Shown here: in pieces, positions 1-7,900 of the stretch
Layout of the letters: the number at the start of each line of letters is the position of its first letter
How positions within the stretch are numbered: position 1 is the stretch's first letter
Source: Sedimentisphaerales bacterium
GTDB lineage: Bacteria; Planctomycetota; Phycisphaerae; Sedimentisphaerales; SM23-30
Assembly: GCA_030634605.1 (NCBI GenBank)
Contig: DAOWAK010000004.1
Location: 1 to 17,388, forward strand
Length of the DNA: 17,388 bases
Reading direction: 5' to 3'
Notes under the pieces: generated by a model
Told to the model about the DNA's origin: nothing
The model's input: the letters and a program-made list of their open reading frames with translations, nothing else
The model's database searches: none
Position numbers and translations under genes: made by a program

Positions 1-2
1 CG

Positions 3-2258
3 GTGCAGACCAGTTATGTCGAGCACAATACGGGGAAGCAATTTGTGGCTGGGGATCCCAATGGGGTTCTGATAAGTAGTGAGGGACAGATCAGCCTGGC
101 GCAGAAGCATCGGGAGTTGATGGCTGAATCGGTGGGTGATGTCTGGGTGGTTAATGCGCTGGTGAAGGGGCTGGACGGCAGTTTGTATGTGGCGACCAGC
201 GGTAAAGGTTATTTGTACCGGTTGCGGGGCGGTGGGGAACCGGCGGAGATAATTTACGGCGAGCAGGAGGATAGTCCGAAGCACATATTCAGCCTGGCGA
301 TTGATAACGAGGGGCGGTTGCTGGCGGGGACCGGCGGCGGCGAATCGGCCAAGCTGTTGCGGTTTGAGGACGGGCGGCTGGATAAGGTGTTGTTTGAGGG
401 CGAGGAGATTAAATATATCTGGAGTATTGTTGTCGGGCAAGGCAACCGGATTTACCTGGGGACCGGGCCGACAGGTAAGGTGATGACGCTGACAGGGGAC
501 GGCTCGGATGCAGAGGTGCTTTACAAAGCGAAGGAGAAGAACATTCTTTCGCTGGCGCTGGATATGTCGGGGATGCTTTACGCGGGTGGTGATGAGCGGG
601 GGTTGATATTTCGGATCGATCCGGGCAGTAAGCAGGTGCGGGTGGTGTTTGATTCGGAGCGGAATGAGATCAGTGCGTTGGTTTTTGACGAGGCGGGGAA
701 TCTTTATGCGTGCACGGCGGATGCGGCGGGGGCGCGGCCGGGTGTGAAGCTGGTGCTTTCGGATGGTGAGTCCAGTCGGCCTGAGCAGCCTGATAAAAAG
801 CCGAATGGCAAGGAAGAGAAAAATGCTGATGATGCGAAGGTGAAGGAAAAGTCTGGTGGGGAAGAAGCCGGAAGTGAGAAATCCTCCGAAGAGAAAAAGT
901 CCGATGAAAAATCATCTGGCGAGACGATGAGCAGCGGGGAAAAAGCAAAGCCGGCGCAGAAAAAGCTGACACCGGCGGCGACACCGGAAAAGTCCGGGAG
1001 TGCTGGTTCGGCGGCGGGGCGACCGGAGCGGCCGAGTGGGACGGCGGCGAAGCGGCCGAGCAAAGGTAATGATGTTTACAAGATAACGCCGCAGGGTTAT
1101 GTGACGACGATATTCAGTAAGCCGGTGGTGATTTTGTCGATGGTTTATGGCGGTGGGGGAGAGCTGTTGTTGGGGACGGGTAACGACGGCAGGTTGTTGC
1201 GGCTGAACGTGGATAAGCAGGAAGCGGTGGTACTGCACGAGGTGATGAATTCGGTGCAGATTTCGGCGTTGTGCGTGGGGCGGGGGCTGAAGGTTTACGC
1301 GGGGTGTGCCAATCCGGGGCGGGTGTTGGTGGTGGAGAAGGATTTTGCCGCGGATGGTTATTATGATTCGAAGGTGATTGACGCGGGCCAGATTACCAGT
1401 TGGGGTAAGATGCAGATCGAGGCGGATATGCCGGCGGATACGCAGGTGGCGATTGCTACGCGCGGGGGCAACACATCTAATGCGCAAAACGGCGGGTGGC
1501 AGAGTTGGAGCGAGAAACAGAGGGCGACGGAAGACATTGTGATACTTTCGGATTCGAGTCGCTTTGTGCAGTATCGTTTGTTTTTAGGCAGTGCGGATGG
1601 CCAGAGCAGTCCGCTGGTGCGTCGGGTGAAGTTGGCTCATTTGGTGCCTAATCTGCCGCCCAAGCTGCAAAGTGTGCAGGTGGCGCGTTCGGGTAAGAGC
1701 AGCGGCGGGAGTGTTTCGAAGAATTATAAGATAACTTACAAAGCGGTGGACGAGAATAAGGATACGCTGAGTTACAAGATTTTCATCCGGCCGATGGAGG
1801 CGAAGCGGTGGGTGCGGATTTTGAAGGACCAGGAGACGAAGGAGTTCAACAGTTTGACGGTGGCGGACGGGCGGTACGAGTTCAAGGTTGAGGCATCCGA
1901 TGCAAAAAGTAACGCGGTGGGTGAGGAATTGACCGACAGTCGAATCAGTCAGCCGGTGGTGATCGATAATACGCCGGCGGAAGTGGTGGAGCTGAGTCAC
2001 TGGGTTTCGGGCGATAAGGTTAGAGTTCGGGCGAAGGTTCGGGACCGTTTGAGTGTGATAAAGTCGGCTTCCTACAGCGTGAACAGTTCGGAGAAGTGGC
2101 AGATGGTGCCGTCGGATGACGGGGTGTTTGACAGTCTGGAGGAATCGGTTAGTTTTGATTTTGAGGTTGATGAGCCAGGGGAGCATTTGTTGACGGTTTA
2201 TTTTGAGGATGCCCTGGGTAATAGAGTTTATCGAAATTTAGTTGTGGAAACTGAGTAG
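3..2258 (+). CDS. Beta-propeller protein with charged linker and Ig/FnIII-like C-terminus (5' partial)
   Basis: The frame is open from the left edge, so the real start and any signal peptide lie outside the window; the GTG at position 3 is not credible as a start. The visible 751 residues begin with propeller-like blades spaced about 45 residues apart (residues about 15-240), with repeated patterns such as LYVATSGKGYLYRL, LLAGTGG, IYLGTGPTGKV and LYAGGDERGLIFRI. A Lys/Glu/Ser/Pro-rich low-complexity segment (about 255-355) interrupts the propeller. Further blades follow (NDVYKITPQG, LLLGTGNDGRLLRL), then a beta-rich stretch containing GGWQSWSE and two Ig/fibronectin-like segments (about 560-751). 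The family is not one I can name. Repeat architecture and Ig-like modules suggest an exported or cell-surface protein. The stop is TAG, and a bL34-like gene begins 37 bases downstream. No enzymatic motif is visible. Confidence 0.85.
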   Translation: MQTSYVEHNTGKQFVAGDPNGVLISSEGQISLAQKHRELMAESVGDVWVVNALVKGLDGSLYVATSGKGYLYRLRGGGEPAEIIYGEQEDSPKHIFSLAIDNEGRLLAGTGGGESAKLLRFEDGRLDKVLFEGEEIKYIWSIVVGQGNRIYLGTGPTGKVMTLTGDGSDAEVLYKAKEKNILSLALDMSGMLYAGGDERGLIFRIDPGSKQVRVVFDSERNEISALVFDEAGNLYACTADAAGARPGVKLVLSDGESSRPEQPDKKPNGKEEKNADDAKVKEKSGGEEAGSEKSSEEKKSDEKSSGETMSSGEKAKPAQKKLTPAATPEKSGSAGSAAGRPERPSGTAAKRPSKGNDVYKITPQGYVTTIFSKPVVILSMVYGGGGELLLGTGNDGRLLRLNVDKQEAVVLHEVMNSVQISALCVGRGLKVYAGCANPGRVLVVEKDFAADGYYDSKVIDAGQITSWGKMQIEADMPADTQVAIATRGGNTSNAQNGGWQSWSEKQRATEDIVILSDSSRFVQYRLFLGSADGQSSPLVRRVKLAHLVPNLPPKLQSVQVARSGKSSGGSVSKNYKITYKAVDENKDTLSYKIFIRPMEAKRWVRILKDQETKEFNSLTVADGRYEFKVEASDAKSNAVGEELTDSRISQPVVIDNTPAEVVELSHWVSGDKVRVRAKVRDRLSVIKSASYSVNSSEKWQMVPSDDGVFDSLEESVSFDFEVDEPGEHLLTVYFEDALGNRVYRNLVVETE

Positions 2259-2294
2259 TTTGAATTTATTAATAATTTTGAAGGAGTTGTAATA

Positions 2295-2393
2295 GTGGAA
2301 AATCATCGAATCAGTAAGATCAAGCGGAAGAGGAAATGTGGATTTCGGGCCCGGATGCGTAAGCAGAAGAGTCGGCGGCGTGGTAAGAATTGA
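2295..2393 (+). CDS. Short bL34 (RpmH)-like ribosomal protein
   Basis: This is a 32-residue, extremely basic ORF starting at GTG, with a strong Shine-Dalgarno AAGGAG at 2281-2286, eight bases upstream. Residues 7-21 line up without gaps with the bL34 core: SK-x-KRKR-x-x-GFRARM, where GFRARM is the diagnostic bL34 block. The usual bL34 continuation (TKNGRKVLARRRAKGRKRL type) is replaced by a short RKQKSRRRGKN tail. The protein is therefore about 12 residues shorter than typical 44-47-residue bL34 proteins. bL34 is an rRNA-binding protein of the large subunit. Here it is not next to rnpA or dnaA, its usual neighbours. It may be this lineage's only bL34, a shortened paralogue, or another small basic ribosome-associated protein. 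The assignment rests only on this short motif. Confidence 0.6.
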   Translation: MENHRISKIKRKRKCGFRARMRKQKSRRRGKN

Positions 2394-2415
2394 GTTAGTG
2401 CTGTAAAGGCAGAAC

Positions 2416-2439
2416 CATGCTTAAGAGTACTTAAGCATG
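2416..2439. repeat. Perfect 10-bp inverted repeat with 4-nt spacer upstream of ilvD
   Basis: CATGCTTAAG (2416-2425) and its exact complement CTTAAGCATG (2430-2439) flank AGTA. The element sits between the bL34-like stop (2393) and the ilvD start (2472). It lacks the downstream T-run of an intrinsic terminator (CCACCC follows), so an operator or an RNA hairpin in the ilvD leader is as likely as termination. Confidence 0.6.
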
Positions 2440-2471
2440 CCACCCGGATGGATTGGATAGTGAGGTCGATA

Positions 2472-4148
2472 ATGAGATCAGATACCGTTAAGAAGGGTAT
2501 GGAGCGAGCTCCGCATCGTGGATTGTTGAAGGCTTGTGGCGTGAAGCAGGAGGATATGAGCAAGCCTTTTATCGCAATCGCCAACAGTTACGTGGGGATT
2601 ATTCCGGGGCATGTGCATCTGAATAAGGTGGGTGAGCTGGTCAAGGAGGCGGTTCGTGCGGCGGGTGCGGTGCCGTTTGAGTTCAACACGATCGGTATCT
2701 GTGACGGGATCGCGATGGGGCACATGGGGATGCGTTATTCGCTGGCCAGTCGGGAAGTGATAGCCGACTCGGTGGAATGCATGATTCGGGCGCACTGTTT
2801 TGACGGGATGGTCTGCATCCCCAACTGCGACAAGATAACGCCGGGGATGCTGATGGCGTCGGCGCGGGTGAATATCCCGACAATTTTTGTTTCGGGTGGG
2901 CCGATGCTGGCGGGTGAGACATCTGATGGGAAAACGGTGGATCTGATCAGTATTTTTGAAGGTGTCGCGGAGTGCAATCAGGGGAAGATCGACGAGCAGC
3001 AGTTGCAGGAGCTGGAGGATCGCGCCTGTCCGGGGCAGGGTAGTTGTTCGGGGATGTTTACCGCCAACAGCATGAATTGTCTGTGCGAGGCGGTGGGGGT
3101 GGCGCTGCCGGGTAACGGTTCGGTGCCGGCGGTTGATTCGCGTCGGGTTGAGCTTTACAAGCGGGCGGCGGAACGAATTGTCGGGTTGATAAAGGAAGAC
3201 ATTAAGTTTCTGGATATTGTTACGCCGGCGGCGTTGGATAACGCTATGGCGCTGGATGTGGCGATGGGAGGCTCGACCAACACGGTGCTGCACACGCTGG
3301 CGTTGGCCAATGAAGCGGGGATTGATTTCGATCTGGAGCGGATCAATAAGATTTCGCAGAAGTGTCCGAACATTTGCAAGGTATCGCCTTCGAGTTCCTA
3401 TCACATGCAGGATGTCGATGCGGCGGGTGGGATCAGCGCGATATTGAAAGAGATTTCGCAGATTGACGGTTTGATCAATACGGATTGCGTGACGGTGACG
3501 GGTGAGAGTCTGGGGCAGAATATTGCCGAGGCTCAGATCAAGGACGAGCAGTGCATTCGGCGGCTGGGCAATGCTTATTCGCAAAGGGGCGGCTTGGCGA
3601 TTTTGCGGGGGAATCTGGCGCCGGATGGGTCGGTGGTGAAAAGTGCGGGGGTGGCCCAGGCGATGTTGAGCCACAGCGGTCCGGCGGTGATTTTCGACAG
3701 TCAGGAAGAGGCTTGCGCGGGGATTCTGGCGGGCAAGGTCAAGGCCGGCGATGTGGTGGTTATTCGTTATGAAGGACCGCGGGGCGGACCGGGTATGCAG
3801 GAGATGCTCAGCCCGACCAGTTACATTATGGGAGCCGGGCTGGGTGAAAGCGTGGCGTTGATAACCGACGGGCGATTCAGTGGCGGTACCCGCGGCGCGT
3901 GCATCGGGCACGTCAGCCCCGAAGCAGCAGCCGGGGGACCGATTGGGTTGCTCTGGGACGGTGACATTATCGAGATTGATATTCCCGCCAACACGATCAG
4001 GGTTAAGTTGAGTGAGCAGGAACTCACGGAGCGGAAAAAGAGCTGGAAGTGTCCGGAGCCGCGGGTGAATTATGGTATGCTGGGTAAGTACGCCAGCATG
4101 GCTTGTTCGGCGGATACCGGCGCGGTACTGAAATGGCAGAATAAGTAG
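2472..4148 (+). CDS. ilvD: Dihydroxy-acid dehydratase
   Basis: The enzyme dehydrates 2,3-dihydroxy-isovalerate or 2,3-dihydroxy-3-methylvalerate to the 2-keto acids in valine, isoleucine and leucine synthesis (cytoplasmic, Fe-S and Mg2+ dependent). I chose the ATG at 2472 because it gives the family-typical N-terminus MRSDTVKKGMERAPHR and has GAGGT (2462-2466) at good spacing; an in-frame ATG at 2448 would add eight atypical residues. From this start the protein has 558 residues, the usual length of the short class. Visible motifs are GICDGIAMGH (75-84), IPNCDKITPGM (116-126, cluster Cys119 and the metal-ligand Lys121) and CPGQGSCSGMFTANSMNC (186-203, Cys192). The segment IIPGHVHL (43-50) has Gly where plant-type [2Fe-2S] enzymes carry a Cys, as in the oxygen-labile E. 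coli enzyme. No other ilv gene is in view, so the gene looks monocistronic or joined to the bL34-like gene. Confidence 0.97.
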   Translation: MRSDTVKKGMERAPHRGLLKACGVKQEDMSKPFIAIANSYVGIIPGHVHLNKVGELVKEAVRAAGAVPFEFNTIGICDGIAMGHMGMRYSLASREVIADSVECMIRAHCFDGMVCIPNCDKITPGMLMASARVNIPTIFVSGGPMLAGETSDGKTVDLISIFEGVAECNQGKIDEQQLQELEDRACPGQGSCSGMFTANSMNCLCEAVGVALPGNGSVPAVDSRRVELYKRAAERIVGLIKEDIKFLDIVTPAALDNAMALDVAMGGSTNTVLHTLALANEAGIDFDLERINKISQKCPNICKVSPSSSYHMQDVDAAGGISAILKEISQIDGLINTDCVTVTGESLGQNIAEAQIKDEQCIRRLGNAYSQRGGLAILRGNLAPDGSVVKSAGVAQAMLSHSGPAVIFDSQEEACAGILAGKVKAGDVVVIRYEGPRGGPGMQEMLSPTSYIMGAGLGESVALITDGRFSGGTRGACIGHVSPEAAAGGPIGLLWDGDIIEIDIPANTIRVKLSEQELTERKKSWKCPEPRVNYGMLGKYASMACSADTGAVLKWQNK

Positions 4149-4281
4149 AACTTAATTTCTGCGACAAACGACAAGGCTGGATTTCTGGGGGCAGCGATAA
4201 GCCGGAGCAAGAATGAGTGTTTTGTTTTAGCTGGACCCGGCAAAATATTCTTCTCCAAGGGCTAAAATGTAGCAGAGAAAT

Positions 4282-4311
4282 TTGGCTGTTGCAACGAATT
4301 TGTAGTATAAT
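4282..4311 (+). promoter_or_regulatory. Sigma70-type promoter of rnpB
   Basis: A perfect -10 TATAAT lies at 4306-4311, with a -35-like TTGGCT at 4282-4287 and an 18-base spacer. Initiation 7-9 bases downstream of the -10 would fall at about 4318-4320, exactly where the RNase P RNA P1 helix begins. Confidence 0.75.
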
Positions 4312-4319
4312 GGGTGGTT

Positions 4320-4797
4320 AGAGTGGGCGAGGCGGTCGCCGGTGCGTAAGTGCCGGAGGAAAGTCCGGGCAGCGTAGGGCAGGGTGATGGCTAACAGCCA
4401 CCGGGAGTGATCCCCGGGAAAGTGCCACAGAAAATATACCGCCCCGTACCAATCCGAACATTGGGCCGAATGCAGTGTTCGGATTGGTGCGGGGTAAGGG
4501 TGAAATGGTGCGGTAAGAGCGCACCGCGGTCGGCGTGAGTCGTCCGGCAGGGCAAACCCCACCCGTTGCAAGACCAAACAGAGCCAAGCGTCGGCCCGGC
4601 GCGTTCGAGGCTCGGGTAGGTCGCTCGAGCCGGCGGGTAACCGTCGGTCCAGATAAATGACCGTCCCCCGCACCAATTTAGACATCTAAACAACTGGGTT
4701 GCATAAGATTTCGCAAAATTCGATTAGTCCGGGAGTGAAGTTTTTCTGGTGTCTAAATTGGTGCGGGGAACAGAACCCGGCTTATTCGCCCACTCTG
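4320..4797 (+). ncRNA. rnpB: RNase P RNA (class A) with enlarged J2/4
   Basis: This is the catalytic RNA of RNase P, which matures tRNA 5' ends. The ends are set by P1: 4320-4330 pairs perfectly over 11 bp with 4786-4796. Other recognised parts are P2 (4331-4337 with 4659-4665), a short P3 hairpin with a GUAA loop, the P4 5' strand with conserved GGAAAGUCCGGGC (about 4357-4370), the P4 3' strand ACAGAACCCGGCUUA (about 4770-4784), the ACAGAAA and GGUAAGGGUGAAA-like core blocks, the CCA-contacting GGGUAGG (about 4614-4620), P18 with a GUAA loop, and AGAUAAAUGACC before the P2 3' strand. P12 is a long hairpin (4442-4494). The total of about 478 nt exceeds the usual 350-400 because of a 103-nt insertion between P2 and P4. 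A T6 run (4798-4803) directly follows P1 and may aid termination. Confidence 0.97.
4666..4768 (+). other. Hairpin insertion in J2/4 of RNase P RNA
   Basis: Immediately after the P2 3' strand (ending 4665), bases 4666-4684 pair perfectly with 4750-4768 (19 bp, extendable by a G-U and a C-G pair), closing a loop of about 61 nt. Directly after it comes AACAGAACCCGGCUUA, the P4 3' strand. In E. coli only about four bases separate the same elements. The right arm ATTGGTGCGGGG (4757-4768) is identical to the right arm of P12 (4483-4494). The loop holds AGTCCGGG (4726-4733), also present in the P4 5' strand, and CCGGGAGTGA (4729-4738), also found at 4401-4410. Confidence 0.85.
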
Positions 4798-4803
4798 TTT
4801 TTT

Positions 4804-4880
4804 GATTCCTAATTCCTAATTCCGAAATCCTAAACAAATTCAAATGTTCAAAATCCGGAAATTCAAAACCTGGAACGTGA
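4804..4880. repeat. Degenerate AATTC-type intergenic repeat
   Basis: Between rnpB and the converging efflux operon lies a run of short, imperfect units: ATTCCTAATTCCTAATTCCG, then AAATCC, AAATTCAAATG, TTCAAAATCCGGAAATTC. I recall this kind of degenerate, partly self-complementary repeat from intergenic regions of planctomycete and related genomes, where it yields spurious FEFRISDFEFRI-like translations. Nothing coding is seen. Confidence 0.5.
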
Positions 4881-4923
4881 GTGTTTGAAGTTGGTTTCTT
4901 TGTTCTTATCAATGGGGTGGTTT

Positions 4924-7900
4924 TCAGGTGGTGGTATCCGGGTCTTTTACGGCGTGATGGACGAGGTCGGTTTGGCGGTGGAAGATTCGGCCGACGAAGT
5001 GTTTGGCGTCGTCGAGAATGGTGTAGATGACGGGTACGATGAGCAGTCCGAGTCCGCCGCCGGCGAGTAGTCCGCCGATCTGGACCATGGCCATGGGGGC
5101 ACGCATTTCTCCGCCCCAACCCATTCCCATTGCTAAGGGGATCATGGCGATTACGGTGGTGAGGTTGGCCATGAGGATGGGGCGCAGACGGGTTCTGCCG
5201 GATTCGAGGATGGCGGCGCGGCGGTCCATGCCCCGGCGGCGAAGGGTGTTGATGTAGTCGATGACGATGATGCTGTTGTTGATGACCAGGCCGACGAGCA
5301 TGATGATGGACATGATGGAAAAGATGGAGAAGGTGCCGCCCATCAGGAACAAAGCTATGAAAACCCCGATCAGGCTCAGCGGCAGCGAGATCATGATGAC
5401 CAGCGGTTGCAGGAAGGACTCCAGCAGCGAAGCGAGCAACATGTAAGTGAGGCAGATCGCCATGACCAGGGCGGTGATTAAGCGGCCGAAGCTTTCCTGC
5501 ATCATTTCGATTTCGCCGCCGAAGACGAAATTGCAACCGGGATATTCGGCTTTCAGGGATTTGAGGTTTTTCTTCATGTCCTCAACAACTTGACCGGAGC
5601 TTCGGCCGCTGACGTTGCAACTGATGGTGATCAGGGACTGGCGGTTTTTGCGGAACAACTGGGCGGGGCCGAAGGTGTGGTTAATTTTTGCGATCTGGGG
5701 CAGGGGGATGAGATCGCCGTTGCGGTTTATGATGGTTAGTTTTTCGACATCGCCGACGTTCGTGCGGGATTCGACATCGCTGCGGACACGGATGTCGTAA
5801 TTGAAGGCTCCTTCGCGGTATTCACTGACCAGGATGCCTTCGAAGCTGGACGCGACGACCTGGGAGAGATAACGAGTGTCGATTCCACAATCGCGGCACT
5901 TTTCGCGGTCGGGGATGATACGGATTTCGGGTTGGCCGAGGCGATAATTGGTATCGACATCAATGGCGCCGGGGACCTTTTCAGGGTCGTTGATGATGGC
6001 CAGGGCTTTTTGGGCGAAATCGTTGACTCGATCGATGTTGTCGCCGACGAGTTCCAGTTGAATAGGTGCTTCAGCGCCTCCGCCCCCGCTGATTTCCAGC
6101 AATTTAATGCGTGCTCCGGGGACAGCGGCGCGGGCGAGATCGGGACGGATGCGATCCATGACTTCCTTGGTGCTCTGGTCGCGTTCGGTTTTGTCCACTA
6201 TGGTGACCAGGACCTGGGCGACGTTGACCGCCTGGCTGGAGCCGCCAATCTCACCGCCGAGTGTGCGTCCGATGGAACTGTACAAGCCAACCATTTCGGG
6301 CAGAACCTGCTGGTTGGCGAGGGCTTTTTCGATTTTGGCGGTTGCTGCGTCAGTTTCTTCGAAGCGGGTACCCACGGGCATTTCCAGGGAGATCACGAAT
6401 TTGCCCTGGTCCATGGGAGTGATGAATTCCGAACCGATGAACCGGCCGAGTTGTAGAGAACCGATGAAAATTACGAATATTAAAACCGTAATTTTGACAC
6501 GATGTTTTAGGCACCAGTCAAGTGCGTTGGAATAAACGTTACGCAACTGGTCCAGTTGTTTGTCGAAGCCTTGACCCAGGCGATCGAGCCGGGAGCGACC
6601 GGTTACGCTGGTGTTCTTTTTGTTAAGCAGTTTTGCAGCCATCATCGGGGCCAGAGTGAAAGAGATGAAAAGGGAAACGATGGTGGCGAACGTGGCGGTC
6701 AGGCCGAAGTCTTTGAAAAACTCACCGACGATGCCGCCCATAAAGGCGATGGGCACAAAAACCACCACATTGGTTAAGGTGGTGGAGGCGACGGCGATAG
6801 CGATTTCGTTGGTGCCTTCGGTAGCAGCCTGGTCGGGAGGATGGTCCAGATGAATGTAACGGGTGATGTTTTCCAGGACCAGTATAGCGTTATTGACCAG
6901 CACGCCGATAGTCATGGCCAAGCCCATTAGTGACATCATGTTGAGGGTGAAGCCCATCAGGTACATGATGATGAAGGTGGCCAGGACGGAGATCGGCATG
7001 GTCATGGAGATGATCAGCACGCTGCGGAAGCTGTGCAGAAACAGGAACAGCGCCACCGCGGTCAGGAAGATGCCGATATACATGTTCTGGAAGACGTTCT
7101 GAATGGAAGAGGTGATCCAGGAAGCCTGTTCGTCCTGCACGATAATATCATAATCATCGGGCAGGGCCTCGAGCAGCAGCTTTACTTGTTTACGAACGCC
7201 CTTATCCACGGCAATGGTGTTGCCGCCGGCACGTTTTTTGACGCTCATGCCGACACAGACTTTATTGTCGGCGCGGGTTTTTTCGCGGATGTCTTTGTAA
7301 AAGTCCTTAACCTCGGCCACTTCGCGCAGGTAAATGTCTCGGCCACTGGTTACGGGGATTTTTAGGTTACGAATCTGATCCAGGGAGGTGAATTTTCCGC
7401 GGAGGCGGATGCTGTATTCGCGGGCGTTCTGGGAGATGTGTCCGCCGGGTGTTTCGAGGTTGGCAGCAGCTACGGCGGCAGCTACGTCGGTGATGCTGAG
7501 CCCCATGGCGCGGAGTCGCTGTTGCTTAGCGAAGATGTGAATTTCGCGATCCTGGCCGCCGACGATTTCTACCGAAGCAACGTCAGGCACGGTTGAGATG
7601 CGGTCTTTGATCTGTTGTTCGGCGGTGTGGAAGACTTCGCGTAAAGATCGATCGGCAGAGATTGACAGTTGCATGACGGGTTGGGCGTTGAAGTCGAATT
7701 TCATGGTGATGGGATCTTTGGCTTCTTCGGGCAGCGTTGGACGGACGAGGTTAACCTTGGCCCGGACATCGGCGGCGGCGACATCTATATCGGTGCCCAG
7801 GTAAAATTCCGCCAGCACCAGAGAGAGACCCCGCTGCGAGATACTGCGCAGGTGCTTGATACCTTCGACGGTGCTAACTTCGTCTTCGAGTTCCTTACTG

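Noticed and set aside
2478..3911. 477-codon open frame on the minus strand across ilvD
   Set aside because: Antisense to a clear ilvD; the translation is Arg/His/Thr-rich with no recognisable domain, typical of a frame kept open by the codon bias of the real gene.
4227..4693. Minus-strand frames of 89-152 codons across rnpB
   Set aside because: They run through a structural RNA whose helices account for the sequence; no ribosome-binding site or known protein pattern.
5932..6535. Plus-strand frames of 142-174 codons inside the RND pump gene
   Set aside because: Antisense shadows of a strongly conserved membrane protein gene.
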